From: SFTJ01 sp045613305
GTDB taxonomy: Bacteria > Bacteroidota > Bacteroidia > Bacteroidales > Muribaculaceae
NCBI GenBank assembly: GCA_045613305.1
Contig: JAZLAU010000023.1
Location: 62,001 to 126,000, forward strand
Reading direction: 5' to 3'
DNA: 64,000 nucleotides
Shown here: positions 33,028 through 43,410 of the stretch, piece after piece
How positions within the stretch are numbered: the first letter of the stretch is position 1
How the letters are laid out: each line of letters opens with the position of its first letter
Program-made: the position numbers and the translations under genes
Notes under the pieces: generated by a model
The model's database searches: none
What the model saw: only the letters and a program-made list of their open reading frames with translations
Told to the model about the DNA's origin: nothing

Positions 33028-34827
33028 TTATTGCTTATTAGCGCGCTTACGTTCAAGTTCGTCGAGAATAATCTTGCGAATTCTCAAGTGGTTTGGAGTA
33101 ACTTCCACATATTCATCTTCCTTAATGTATTCTAATGCTTCTTCAAGGCTGAAGACAATAGGAGGAACAATTTTGGCTTTTTCGTCAGCGCCAGAAGCAC
33201 GCATATTTGTTAGCTTCTTTGATTTTGTTACATTAACAACGATGTCGTTGTCTTTAGCATTTTCGCCAACCACTTGTCCGGCATAAACTTCTTCTTGAGG
33301 GAAAATGAAGAATTTGCCGCGATCTTGAAGTTTGTCGATTGCATAAGCGTATGCAGTACCACTTTCGAGTGCAATTAGAGAACCGTTAGTGCGACGTTCG
33401 ATATCGCCTTTCCAAGGTTGGTATTCAAGGAAACGGTGAGCCATAATTGCTTCGCCCGCACTTGCAGTTAGCACATTGGTTCGAAGTCCGATGATGCCGC
33501 GTGATGGGATTTGGAATTCAAGATGAATGCGGTCGTTCTGAGTTGTCATTGACAGCAAATCTCCGCGACGTCGGGTTACCATATCAATCATTTTGCTGGC
33601 TGACTCTTCAGGAACGTTGATAGTTAACGTTTCAACTGGCTCGCACTTAATTCCGTCAATTTCCTTGATAATAACTTGAGGTTGACCAACTTGAAGTTCG
33701 TAGCCTTCGCGTCGCATGGTTTCAATAAGCACAGCTAAGTGAAGCACGCCACGGCCAAACACAATCCAAGCGTCTTCGCGTTCGGTTTTTTGAACGCGTA
33801 AAGCAAGGTTTTTGTCAAGTTCTTTAACCAGACGGTCGTTTATGTGTCGAGAAGTTACGAATTTGCCATCTTTGCCGAAGAAAGGAGAGTCGTTGATGGT
33901 GAAAGTCATCGACATAGTAGGCTCGTCGATTGCAATGCGAGGAAGAGGCTCTGGATTTGAGTCGAGCGTAATGGTGTCGCCGATTTCAAAGTTTTCGATG
34001 CCAATAAGAGCGCAAATGTCGCCGCTTCCTGCTTTGTCCACACGCATGCGTCCCATGCCTTCGAAAGTGTGCAGTTCCTTGATGCGTTGCTTAACTATAG
34101 AACCGTCTTTTTTGCAAAGAGCAATGTTCATTCCTTCGTTAAATTCACCGCGATGAACGCGACCGATTGCAATACGTCCCACGTAGTTAGAGTAGTCAAG
34201 CGAGGTGATTAGCATTTGGGCGTCGCCTTCGTTGATTTCAGGACCTGGGATATATTTGATGATAGCATCGAGCACGGCATTGATGTTGTCGGTTGGTTTG
34301 CTCCAATCGTCGCTCATCCATCCTTGTTTAGCCGAGCCATAAATAGTAGGAAAATCGAGCTGTTCTTCTGTGGCGTTAAGGTTGAACATAAGGTCAAACA
34401 CCATTTCTTGAACTTCGTCAGGACGGCAGTTTGGTTTGTCCACCTTGTTTACAACAACAATTGGCTTTAATCCGATTTCAATGGCTTTTTGAAGCACAAA
34501 ACGGGTTTGAGGCATAGGTCCTTCGAAAGCGTCAACAAGAAGTAGGCATCCGTCGGCCATGTTTAGCACACGTTCCACTTCACCACCGAAGTCGCTGTGC
34601 CCTGGGGTGTCGATGATGTTAATTTTATATCCGTTGTAGTTGATGGATACGTTTTTAGAAAGTATAGTGATGCCACGTTCTCTTTCGAGGTCGTTGTTGT
34701 CGAGAAGTAAATCGCCGGTATTTTGGTTGTCGCGAAACAAGTTTCCGGCAAGAAGCATTTTATCTACTAATGTAGTTTTGCCATGGTCCACGTGGGCGAT
34801 AATGGCAACATTCCTAATTTTTTGCAT
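33028..34827 (-). CDS. typA: Translational GTPase TypA/BipA
   Basis: A 599-residue ribosome-associated GTPase involved in 50S assembly and stress or cold adaptation. G-domain motifs are intact: 'AHVDHGKTT' (G1), 'RGITI' (G2), 'DTPGHSDF' (G3) and 'NKVDKP' (G4). EF-G-like domains III and V and the BipA-specific C-terminal domain follow ('SRGIIGLRTN', 'GQVVGEN'). ATG 34827 gives the standard length; an in-frame start 24 nt upstream would overlap the -7 box. Monocistronic. Confidence 0.96.
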   Translation of the reverse strand: MQKIRNVAIIAHVDHGKTTLVDKMLLAGNLFRDNQNTGDLLLDNNDLERERGITILSKNVSINYNGYKINIIDTPGHSDFGGEVERVLNMADGCLLLVDAFEGPMPQTRFVLQKAIEIGLKPIVVVNKVDKPNCRPDEVQEMVFDLMFNLNATEEQLDFPTIYGSAKQGWMSDDWSKPTDNINAVLDAIIKYIPGPEINEGDAQMLITSLDYSNYVGRIAIGRVHRGEFNEGMNIALCKKDGSIVKQRIKELHTFEGMGRMRVDKAGSGDICALIGIENFEIGDTITLDSNPEPLPRIAIDEPTMSMTFTINDSPFFGKDGKFVTSRHINDRLVKELDKNLALRVQKTEREDAWIVFGRGVLHLAVLIETMRREGYELQVGQPQVIIKEIDGIKCEPVETLTINVPEESASKMIDMVTRRRGDLLSMTTQNDRIHLEFQIPSRGIIGLRTNVLTASAGEAIMAHRFLEYQPWKGDIERRTNGSLIALESGTAYAYAIDKLQDRGKFFIFPQEEVYAGQVVGENAKDNDIVVNVTKSKKLTNMRASGADEKAKIVPPIVFSLEEALEYIKEDEYVEVTPNHLRIRKIILDELERKRANKQ

Positions 34828-34848
34828 AAATAACGTTATTAAGGAGTA

Positions 34849-34856
34849 CAAAGTTA
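34849..34856 (-). promoter_or_regulatory. -7 box of typA
   Basis: TAACTTTG on the minus strand, 22 nt upstream of the ATG. It overlaps and argues against the alternative start at 34851. Confidence 0.45.
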
Positions 34857-34906
34857 GTCATTTTGCTTAAAATATTGATATAAAATGTAAAAAAAAGGGA
34901 GGTTGG

Positions 34907-34937
34907 TTGTGAGAAAAGAAAAAAACTATTATCTTTG
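34907..34937 (+). promoter_or_regulatory. Promoter of rpsO
   Basis: TTG (34907-34909), 20-nt spacer, TATCTTTG followed by C (34930-34937), giving a leader of about 33 nt. Confidence 0.75.
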
Positions 34938-34974
34938 CACCCGAAATTTTATTAACATATAAAAAAGCGAAAGA

Positions 34975-35250
34975 ATGTATCTAGATTCTGAAAAAAAGAA
35001 AGCAATCTTTGAGACATACGGTGCAAGCAATACTGATACTGGCTCACCTGAAGCGCAGATAGCATTATTCTCAATTCGTATTTCTCACTTGACTCAACAC
35101 TTGAAGTCAAACCACAAAGATTATAACACACAACGTGCGTTGAAGAAATTGGTAGGTAAGCGTCGTCGTTTGTTGGATTATCTAATCCGCACTGACATCA
35201 ACCGCTACCGTGCTATCGTAGCAAAGAAGGAACTTGGTATCCGTCACTAA
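34975..35250 (+). CDS. rpsO: 30S ribosomal protein S15
   Basis: Ribosomal protein S15, 91 residues, binding 16S rRNA. 'TGSPEAQIALFSIRISHLTQHLK' in the first half (residues about 22-44, shortened here to its key blocks TGSPEAQ and LTQHL) and 'KRRRLLDYL' are diagnostic. Monocistronic with its own promoter and a terminator, unlike gamma-proteobacteria, where it pairs with pnp. Confidence 0.96.
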   Translation: MYLDSEKKKAIFETYGASNTDTGSPEAQIALFSIRISHLTQHLKSNHKDYNTQRALKKLVGKRRRLLDYLIRTDINRYRAIVAKKELGIRH

Positions 35251-35275
35251 TTTCTGGTGTTAAGAAATGAATTTA

Positions 35276-35310
35276 TGGCGTTGCAGAATTTCTGCGACGC
35301 CAATTTTTTT
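35276..35310 (+). terminator. Terminator of rpsO
   Basis: A near-perfect inverted repeat (35276-35302, up to 12 bp with one G-U pair and a tight loop) followed by seven T. Confidence 0.88.
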
Positions 35311-35449
35311 GCATACTATGTGATTGTTGTGTAATGTTGACGGTTTTTGTGTTTTTTGGCATGAAAAATTTAGTGATGTTTGGAAAATTGCGTATCTTTA
35401 TTGTTTAAATAAATAGTAGGCTAAATTTTGCTAACAAGGTATATATTTA

Positions 35450-38400
35450 ATGTTTCAATCGATAAAAAATAGAGCATTGCGCATAGCACTAAAAGCAATG
35501 TTTGCGATATTGGCAATTGTAATACTTTTGCCTACGATGCTATATATACCTTTTGTGCAGACTTGGGTGAAAGATGTGGCCTGTAAAGAATTGAGCGAGT
35601 CAACTGGTTGGAATGTGAAAATAGGAAGTTTGTCGCTTAAATTCCCGATAGACATTAACATTGAGGATGTGTTAGTTCTATATGAAAATTCTGACACGAT
35701 GCTATCGGCTGAGAGGTTGGTGCTCGATGTTGAAATGTTGCCGTTGATGGCACTTGATGTTGTGGTAAATGATGCTCAATTGATTGGGGCTCAGTATAAT
35801 ATGGTTAGCGAGGATTCGTCGATGATACTTGCTGCAAAACTGCACAATGTGTCGTTTGATGTAGCAGATATTGCGATAAGCCAAAGCGACGCTAAACTTG
35901 GCAATGTGGATTTGAGCGGAGGTGATATTAGGTTGATGTATTGTCCTGAAAAAGTGGATGATACTCAAGAAGAAAGTGCTCCGGTTGAATGGAAAGTGGG
36001 TGCTGACAACATTGCAATTAATGATGTGAGATTTGCCATGCAGATGTTGCCAACAATCGATAGCCTTGATGTGAAAATAGGCTTGGCTAAATTAGAAAAG
36101 TGCAAAGTGGATATGTCGACATGTAAAGTGGATGCTTCGTACTTTGGGCTTGATAGTTTGGACGTTAAGTATATTTATCAGAATGTTGCAGTTGCTGCCG
36201 AAGAACCCAATGAGACACCAGTGGAAGACAAGTCGCAAACATGGACTATAGAGGGCGGAAAACTTAAGGTGCAGAATTCAAGTGTGGTGTATGCTTTGAA
36301 GGAAGCCAAGCCTGCAGATGGTCTGGATATGAATTACTTGTCGCTTTCGGATATAAATTTTGAAATCGATAGCCTGTATAATAGAGGAACCGACATTACT
36401 GTGCCGCTAAAGCATATAAGTGCAAAAGAGCGATGCGGATTGTTTGTAACCGATGGTAAAGGCACTTTTAAGATTGACAGCGAAGAGATGGATATCGATA
36501 AGTTTGCCTTAAAAACTGTGTTGTCGACAATTTCGGTTGATGGCAATTTAGACATGTCGGTGTTTGAAACTCCGTCGGAAGGCAACATTAATCTTGATGC
36601 CAACGCTCAAATTGATATTGTTGACGTTGAGGTTATGTATCCGATTTTCAAAGGTTATTTTGGTGCAGTGCCTCGCAAGCGTCCAATAGAACTGGTGGCA
36701 AAGGTGGCAGGAACAGCGGCAAAATTAGATGTGAAGGAAGTGTCGGTTAATTTACCCAAGTATGCATTTGCTGAAATAACTGGCGAAATTACTAATGTAA
36801 TGGAGTCGGAAAAACTTGGCGGAGAATTAGCAATGGTAGGCCGATTTGACAATATTAATTTCGTTAAACCTACTATTCTCGATGCAAAACTTAGTAAGCA
36901 AGTGCATTTTCCGGCAATTGACTTAATTGGGCATGCCTCAATGCGCGGAAATAAAATGTCGGGAGATGTTGACTTAACCTTAGAAACAGGCCAAGCTGTG
37001 GGTAGCGCTGAATTTAATACGGCAAACGATGCCTATGAGGTGTCATTGGATTTGGCCGATATGCCAATACATGCAGTTTTGCCTTTTAGCGACTTTGGCG
37101 ACTTAACAGCGAGCATAACGGCAAAGGGTAAGGGATTTGACCTAATGGACAAGTCAACGGAATTGGAGGCAAACTTGATTGTTGACCATTTGGGCTATGA
37201 CGGAGTGGACTATAAAGATGTGAAATGCGATGTATCGCTAAGTAGCGGCACTTTCGTGGCTAACTTTGATTCAAATAATCCCAATCTGGATTTTACTCTT
37301 GGATGTGGCGGTGAACTTGCTGAGAATCATTATGTGGTGGCATTAGACTGCGATGTTCGCGATTTGGACTTATATGCGCTTAAGTTGATGGATGTGCGAA
37401 CAAATGGTCGCGGTCGAATTAATGCATTTGGAGACATTGATTTGAGCAATAATCATTATGATTTGACGGCTGAAATTCAAAGTTTAAAGTTGGCATACGA
37501 TACAATAGACCTTAATACCTCGTCGGTGTCGATGCAATTTTTGAGTGGCGATTCTACAATATCGGCGCAATTAGATAATGAAGATTTATCGGTCGACTTC
37601 ACGTCGCAAGTCGGTATCGATCAATTTGTGGAAAGTGCTATTGGCTGCTATGATGTGGCGATGAAGCAGGTAGAAAGAATATCGCTGAATATCGACACGT
37701 TGCAAGAAGCATTGCCGCCGTTTGCTTGTGAAATAGAGATGGGCCGAAAGGGTTTGGTGCCTCAATATCTGAAATATTCAGGCATTGAGATGCGAGACAT
37801 GAATCTGCAACTCTATAACGATAGCACAGTGTATGGGCGGGGTGTGATTCATCGTTTGAATGCATTCGGAACAGAACTTGACACGATAACGGCGAAACTG
37901 GTTCAGACAGGAAAGTATTTGGATTATCGTTTTCATGTGGGTAATCGACCCGGAACGCTCGACAATTTTGCATCGGTAACCTTAATGGGAGGTGTGTTGG
38001 GAAGCAGATTGTCGACTATTTACGATGTGAAAGACATCAGGCAGAGCACGGGATATCATTTTGGAACGCATGCCGATTTAAATGATTCGATAGTTAAAGT
38101 GAATATATTTACTCCAAAACCACGCATTGGTTATCACGATTGGAGTGTTAACGAAGGCAATTATGTTCAGTATAACTATAAAAATCAGCACCTTGATGCT
38201 GATTTGACCCTTGACGGCGGAAGTTCGGGCGTTATAAGATTGTTTACCGACTTGGCGCAAAGTGAACTTCACGACCACGAGCAAGAACAGGTTAACTTGC
38301 AGATGAAAGGCATTAAAATCGATGAATGGATTTCAATGCTCCCATTTATGCCCGACATGAGCGGAGAATTGTCGACCGATATGAAGATAGCCTACAAGGG

Positions 38401-40291
38401 TAATCAGTTTTGGGGCGAAGGCGATGTGGAATTGAAGGATTATAAATATGAAGGAGAACGAGTAGGCGACTTCAATTTGAATGCTTTGATGACGCTTGAC
38501 CCGAAAACCGGAAATACTAACCTTGAATCGTATATGAATGTCAACGGCGCAAGGGTTATGTTTGCAGCAGGCGTGCTTAATGACTCTACAGCAACAAGCC
38601 CAATGTCGCTTAAGTTGGATATTGATAAGTTCCCTATATCGACCGTTACCGCCTTTATACCTAACGGCATAGCAGAGTTGCAGGGTTATTTGAATGGAGA
38701 AATGAGTATGTCGGGCTCTTTCGACAAGCCAATTTTAACAGGTGTTGTTAAGGCTGAAGATGGCGCAATATATGTGCCCATGTTCGGGTCAAAGATTTTG
38801 TTCCCATCAACCGACATTCCAGTTGATTCAGGAATTGTTATGCTCAATAAATATGCTTTGTTGAGTTGTAACGACAAGCCGTTGGTGATAGATGGTCATA
38901 TTGACATAAGAGACATGTCGAATGCATATGTAGACATGTCGATAAAAGGTCGCAATGTTCAGTTTGTAGATAGCAAGCAGATAAAGAAATCGCAATTGTT
39001 TGGTAGAGGTTTCGCCAATGTAGATGCAACAGCCAAGGGCCGATTGAGTGCATTATACGTAAATGCAAATGTGGCATTGTTGTCGGGTAGCAATTTGACT
39101 TATGTGTTGCAAGATGATGTGAGTGAAATTGTTACCGAAACAAATCCCGATATGGTGCATTTTGTTCAGTTTGATGATTCAACGAGTGTATATGGAGATT
39201 CATTGTTGCAGAATCAGTCGTTTGGAATGAGCATTAATGCAAGTTTAACATTGCAGCAAGGAAACACCATCAATGCATATTTGTCGACCGATGGCAAGAA
39301 TAGAGTGCAAGTTCAATCGAATGGAACGTTGAATTATGCTCAAGGATTTTCTGGCGACCCACGAGTAACTGGCCAATTGAATGTTGACAATGGTTATGTC
39401 AAGTATACTCCGCCATTGATTAAAGAGGTAGACTTTAAGATTAAGGAGGGAAGTTATTTGTCGTTTACGGGCAACATGATGAATCCTACATTAAATTTCT
39501 TAGCAGAAGAAAAATATAAGGCTTCCGTATCGGGCGATGGCATGACATCGCATTTGGTAGATTTTATCATTGCATGTAAAGTGGGAGGTACATTGTCGCA
39601 AATGGATGTTTCGTTTGATTTGAACACTAATGACGATTTGACCGTTCAGAATGAGTTGCAGTCGATGTCACAACAGCAGCGCTCAGCACAAGCAATGAAT
39701 CTAATGCTCTATGGAAGTTACACCGGAACCAATACGTCGACCATGACCAATAATGCGCTTTATTCGTTCTTGAATTCGCAATTGAACAGTTGGGCGGCGA
39801 GTGCGATAAAGGGCGTGGACCTATCGTTTGGCATCAACCAATATGATAAAGCCGGCGATGGTGTGTCGACTGTGACAAGTTATAGTTATAATTTGTCGAA
39901 ATCGCTGTTTAACGACCGATTTAAGATTGTAGTGGGAGGAAACTATAACACCGATGCGAGTGCTGAAGATAATTTGTCGGAAAATTTGATTAGCGATGTT
40001 TCGATAGAATATTTGCTTAACAGTTCGGGAAGCATGTATGCACGTTTGTTCCGCCATACTGGATTTGAAAGTATACTTGAGGGGCAAGTGGTAGAAACAG
40101 GTGTGGGCTTTGTCTTAAAGCGTAAACTTTCGAACCTGAAGCATATATTTAAATTCAGGCCAAGCATAAGGGGTGGCGCACGCAATATGCCTACAAATAA
40201 GATGCAATTAACATTGCCATCCGATAGTGTGTCGCAGCCAAAGGATAGTGTTAAAACAAATGTGAGTGAACGTGATGGGCAGGAAAAATAG
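35450..40291 (+). CDS. tamB: Translocation and assembly module protein TamB
   Basis: A 1613-residue envelope-spanning protein. One N-terminal membrane helix (about residues 12-35) is followed by a very long run of short beta-strand repeats (AsmA/TamB-like), and the conserved DUF490/TamB domain occupies the C-terminal 400 residues ('LTLQQGNTINAYLSTDG', 'GYVKYTPPL', 'LMLYGSYTG'). TamB proteins form a hydrophobic groove across the periplasm, implicated in outer-membrane protein assembly and lipid transport. The next gene, overlapping by 17 nt, encodes its Omp85 partner. The length exceeds E. coli TamB (about 1260), as usual in Bacteroidota. Confidence 0.9.
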   Translation: MFQSIKNRALRIALKAMFAILAIVILLPTMLYIPFVQTWVKDVACKELSESTGWNVKIGSLSLKFPIDINIEDVLVLYENSDTMLSAERLVLDVEMLPLMALDVVVNDAQLIGAQYNMVSEDSSMILAAKLHNVSFDVADIAISQSDAKLGNVDLSGGDIRLMYCPEKVDDTQEESAPVEWKVGADNIAINDVRFAMQMLPTIDSLDVKIGLAKLEKCKVDMSTCKVDASYFGLDSLDVKYIYQNVAVAAEEPNETPVEDKSQTWTIEGGKLKVQNSSVVYALKEAKPADGLDMNYLSLSDINFEIDSLYNRGTDITVPLKHISAKERCGLFVTDGKGTFKIDSEEMDIDKFALKTVLSTISVDGNLDMSVFETPSEGNINLDANAQIDIVDVEVMYPIFKGYFGAVPRKRPIELVAKVAGTAAKLDVKEVSVNLPKYAFAEITGEITNVMESEKLGGELAMVGRFDNINFVKPTILDAKLSKQVHFPAIDLIGHASMRGNKMSGDVDLTLETGQAVGSAEFNTANDAYEVSLDLADMPIHAVLPFSDFGDLTASITAKGKGFDLMDKSTELEANLIVDHLGYDGVDYKDVKCDVSLSSGTFVANFDSNNPNLDFTLGCGGELAENHYVVALDCDVRDLDLYALKLMDVRTNGRGRINAFGDIDLSNNHYDLTAEIQSLKLAYDTIDLNTSSVSMQFLSGDSTISAQLDNEDLSVDFTSQVGIDQFVESAIGCYDVAMKQVERISLNIDTLQEALPPFACEIEMGRKGLVPQYLKYSGIEMRDMNLQLYNDSTVYGRGVIHRLNAFGTELDTITAKLVQTGKYLDYRFHVGNRPGTLDNFASVTLMGGVLGSRLSTIYDVKDIRQSTGYHFGTHADLNDSIVKVNIFTPKPRIGYHDWSVNEGNYVQYNYKNQHLDADLTLDGGSSGVIRLFTDLAQSELHDHEQEQVNLQMKGIKIDEWISMLPFMPDMSGELSTDMKIAYKGNQFWGEGDVELKDYKYEGERVGDFNLNALMTLDPKTGNTNLESYMNVNGARVMFAAGVLNDSTATSPMSLKLDIDKFPISTVTAFIPNGIAELQGYLNGEMSMSGSFDKPILTGVVKAEDGAIYVPMFGSKILFPSTDIPVDSGIVMLNKYALLSCNDKPLVIDGHIDIRDMSNAYVDMSIKGRNVQFVDSKQIKKSQLFGRGFANVDATAKGRLSALYVNANVALLSGSNLTYVLQDDVSEIVTETNPDMVHFVQFDDSTSVYGDSLLQNQSFGMSINASLTLQQGNTINAYLSTDGKNRVQVQSNGTLNYAQGFSGDPRVTGQLNVDNGYVKYTPPLIKEVDFKIKEGSYLSFTGNMMNPTLNFLAEEKYKASVSGDGMTSHLVDFIIACKVGGTLSQMDVSFDLNTNDDLTVQNELQSMSQQQRSAQAMNLMLYGSYTGTNTSTMTNNALYSFLNSQLNSWAASAIKGVDLSFGINQYDKAGDGVSTVTSYSYNLSKSLFNDRFKIVVGGNYNTDASAEDNLSENLISDVSIEYLLNSSGSMYARLFRHTGFESILEGQVVETGVGFVLKRKLSNLKHIFKFRPSIRGGARNMPTNKMQLTLPSDSVSQPKDSVKTNVSERDGQEK

Positions 40292-42596
40292 AATAGGATT
40301 AAGAATATTGTTATATGTGCTGATGGTTGTAGGGATTATGGGCATTGTGTCGTGTTCCACCACCAAGCGCATAGAAGAGGGTGAACTGTTGTATACTGGT
40401 GTGAAAAAATTAAATATCATGCCAAGTAACGACTCTTTGCACCTTGTAGATGAGGTGGCGGAGGGTATATCAACAGCAATTAATGTTGCGCCAAATAATA
40501 GCCTTTATTCCCCATATTTGCGTCACCCGTTTCCTATAGGTTTATGGGTGTATAATCATTGGAACGATAGTGCCAAGGGATTGAAAGGGTGGTTATATAA
40601 GAAACTTGTTGAAGAGCCTGTTTTGGTGTCAACGGTTCGACCTGAACATAGAGTTGAGATGATAAATACGGTGTTGCAAGATAATGGATATTTTGATTCC
40701 AGAGCATCGTATGAGTTGGTTATGTCGGGAAAAAATAAGAAAAAGGCTCGCATACAATATAATGTCACAGTTCACGAACCGTATAAGATTAGCAGTGTGG
40801 GATATCTGAATAACGGCACAGAACTTGGAAATAAAATTTATTCGTTGGCAAAAGCCGATAAATATTTAAAGCCTGGGAATCGTTATAGCATGGACTCTCT
40901 AAATGCTGTGCGAGTAAATATTGCCAATGTGTTGCGTAATCGTGGATATTTTTATTTTCGTCCGGAATATATTGAGTATTATGCTGATAGTACGATAAAA
41001 AAAGGTCAAATTGCTCTAAGGTTAAAACAGGCGCAAGGCATTCCTGCCAGGGCTTTAGAAAAATATTACACAGGAAACGTCACAACTGTGATAAATCGCT
41101 ATATGGGTAGAGGAAAGCCTGATACTCTTGACGTAGGCAATAAGGGCATTCTGATTAAGATGAATCCGGTTAGGGTTAAGGATGATGTTATGCCTCCAAG
41201 AATAGCATTCAGAAAGGGTAAAGTGTTTTCGGTTCGCGATATGAATGCTACGCAAAGCGGATTGTCGAGGTTAGGCATATTTAGTAGCATCGATATATCG
41301 GTGACACCGTTAGATTCGATAAAGCCGGGTCAGAATACGGTAGATGTGAATGTGAAATGCACTATGGACCAACCTATAGAAGCCAAGATTGAGGCTCAGG
41401 CCACATCGAAGTCAAATAGTTACATAGGCCCAGGCGTGTCGTTGGGTATTGCACATAAGAATTTGTTTGGCCGTGGTGAAATATTAAACACCGACTTAAA
41501 CGCAAGTTATGAATGGGCTACGGGTGGCAACAATGTTGAGGGCTATGATTATAATAGTTATGAATTTGGTTTGTCGTCAACATTGTCGGTGCCAAGATTA
41601 TTAGCGCCCCGATTTATTGACCGCAGCCGTCGATATCAAAACTGGACAAAGTTCTCGCTGTCGGCCGAATTGCTTAACCGTCCAAGTTTCTTTAAAATGG
41701 TTCAATTTGGTGCCGGTGTTACTTGGCAGTGGCACAGCAGAAGATATTCTCTTAATGAGTTGGTCCCATTTAAGTTAACTTACACAAAGTTGCTTAACAC
41801 AACCGAACAATTTAATGAAGCTATGCAAGGCAATCCGGCAGTGGCGTTAAGTTTTCGAGACCAATTTATTCCGGAGATGCAGTATAACTACACCTATGAC
41901 CGTCAGTTTGGTGGAAGCAATTTGAATTTTAATGTGCAGTTTGTAGAGGCCGGAAATATATTTTCTGGAATCTGGTCGCTTTGTGGAGCCGATGGTGAGA
42001 AAAAATTATTTGGGACGCCATTTTCTCAGTTTGTAAAAGGTCAGGCTTCGGTGGTTTATGATTATGGAATAACATCGCAGCAACGATTGGTTAGCAGATT
42101 GCTAATAGGAGCAGCGCATGCATACGGAAACTCAACACAAGTGCCATATAGAGAGCAATTTTATATTGGTGGAGCAAACTCGTTGAGAGCTTTTGCTGTT
42201 CGTTCAATTGGTCCGGGCAGTTATAGGCCTGACTCGAGCAATCCTAATGGATATTATGACCAAACAGGTACTTTTAAGTTTGAGTTAAATCTGGAATACC
42301 GTTTCCCAATATTTAGTTATTTTAAAGGTGCGGTGTTTTTGGATGCAGGAAACATCTGGTTGTTGAAAGCCGATGACTTGAGACCTGGAGGCGAATTAAG
42401 GATGAAAAATTTTGTTGACCAGTTGGCCGTAGGAACCGGTGTGGGATTGCGTTTTGATATGGATATGCTTGTTGTGAGAGGTGACTTGGGCTATGCAATA
42501 CATGCACCTTATGAAACAGGCAAAAGAGGATATTTCAATATGCCATCGTTTAAGAAATCGTTGGCTTTCCATTTGGCAATTGGGTATCCGTTTTAG
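40275..42596 (+). CDS. tamL: TamL-type lipoprotein of the BamA/TamA (Omp85) family
   Basis: A 773-residue outer-membrane protein. The lipoprotein signal has lipobox 'GIVSC' (Cys27), which is the trait that distinguishes Bacteroidota TamL from TamA. POTRA-like repeats cover about residues 40-380, followed by a 16-strand Omp85 barrel with the signature 'QFYIGGANSLRAF' (the L6 loop region) and closing 'LAIGYPF' with a terminal Phe. ATG 40275 is chosen because it gives a compact signal peptide; GTG codons 3 and 9 nt upstream are possible. Translation is probably coupled to tamB through the 17-nt overlap. Confidence 0.88.
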   Translation: MGRKNRIGLRILLYVLMVVGIMGIVSCSTTKRIEEGELLYTGVKKLNIMPSNDSLHLVDEVAEGISTAINVAPNNSLYSPYLRHPFPIGLWVYNHWNDSAKGLKGWLYKKLVEEPVLVSTVRPEHRVEMINTVLQDNGYFDSRASYELVMSGKNKKKARIQYNVTVHEPYKISSVGYLNNGTELGNKIYSLAKADKYLKPGNRYSMDSLNAVRVNIANVLRNRGYFYFRPEYIEYYADSTIKKGQIALRLKQAQGIPARALEKYYTGNVTTVINRYMGRGKPDTLDVGNKGILIKMNPVRVKDDVMPPRIAFRKGKVFSVRDMNATQSGLSRLGIFSSIDISVTPLDSIKPGQNTVDVNVKCTMDQPIEAKIEAQATSKSNSYIGPGVSLGIAHKNLFGRGEILNTDLNASYEWATGGNNVEGYDYNSYEFGLSSTLSVPRLLAPRFIDRSRRYQNWTKFSLSAELLNRPSFFKMVQFGAGVTWQWHSRRYSLNELVPFKLTYTKLLNTTEQFNEAMQGNPAVALSFRDQFIPEMQYNYTYDRQFGGSNLNFNVQFVEAGNIFSGIWSLCGADGEKKLFGTPFSQFVKGQASVVYDYGITSQQRLVSRLLIGAAHAYGNSTQVPYREQFYIGGANSLRAFAVRSIGPGSYRPDSSNPNGYYDQTGTFKFELNLEYRFPIFSYFKGAVFLDAGNIWLLKADDLRPGGELRMKNFVDQLAVGTGVGLRFDMDMLVVRGDLGYAIHAPYETGKRGYFNMPSFKKSLAFHLAIGYPF

Positions 42597-42624
42597 ACAT
42601 TGAATAATTATAATTAAAATTTTT

Positions 42625-43410
42625 ATGAATAAAAAATTGTTGTTTGGATTGTTATGCACCGTAGTGTGCTTAACGGCGGTAGCACAGAAAAGTGTGCCTG
42701 AGTATAATGTTGTTTATAAACCGCAAGTCGATTTGTCGGAATTTGAAAAAGACAAAGATGGTTATTATCACATCTTTGACGGAACTTCAACAAATGGATG
42801 GCGAGGTTACGGAAAGTCAAGATTACCTCAAGGGTGGTCGATAGAAGATGGTTGCTTAAAGTTCACACCAGGCAAAGATGGCGGCGACATAGTGTTTGCA
42901 CACCGATTTGAAGACTTTGTGCTGGAGATTGAATGGAAAGTTTCAAAGGGGGCTAATTCAGGAATATTCTATTTGGCTCAAGAGGTGATGACTAAGCATG
43001 GCGACAGGATGCAAATGGAACCAATATATGTTTCATGTCCTGAATGTCAAGTGCTTGATAATGAAAATCATCCAGATGCAAAGTTGGGAGTAGATGGTAA
43101 TCGAAAGTCGTCGTCGTTATATGATATGATTCCGGCAAAACCACAAAATTCAAAGCCATGGGGCGAATGGAACAAGGTTAAAATAGTGGTTAAAGATGGT
43201 AAGGTTACGCACTATCAAAATGGTAAGAAAGTGCTAAGTTATGAGATGTGGAACGCAAAATGGCGCAAGATGGTTGACGATAGTAAGTTTGGCTCATCGA
43301 AGTGGCCAATAGCATATGAGTTGCTGACTACTAAACACGATGGCTACATTGGTTTGCAAGACCATGGCGATGTGGTATGGTATAAAAATATAAAAGTGAA
43401 AGAGTTATGA
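42625..43410 (+). CDS. Exported DUF1080 (3-keto-disaccharide hydrolase-like) protein
   Basis: A 261-residue exported protein with signal peptide 1-20 (ending 'AVAQ') and one DUF1080/PF06439 concanavalin-like domain. The conserved opening 'IFDGTSTNGWRGYG', the core 'DFVLEIEWKVSKGANSGIFY' blocks and the closing 'GYIGLQDHG' with 'VWYKNIKVKE' are present. Members include hydrolases of 3-keto-disaccharides and related sugars. It starts 28 nt after tamL and overlaps the DUF5005 gene by 4 nt (ATGA). Catalytic activity is inferred from the family only. Confidence 0.85.
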   Translation: MNKKLLFGLLCTVVCLTAVAQKSVPEYNVVYKPQVDLSEFEKDKDGYYHIFDGTSTNGWRGYGKSRLPQGWSIEDGCLKFTPGKDGGDIVFAHRFEDFVLEIEWKVSKGANSGIFYLAQEVMTKHGDRMQMEPIYVSCPECQVLDNENHPDAKLGVDGNRKSSSLYDMIPAKPQNSKPWGEWNKVKIVVKDGKVTHYQNGKKVLSYEMWNAKWRKMVDDSKFGSSKWPIAYELLTTKHDGYIGLQDHGDVVWYKNIKVKEL

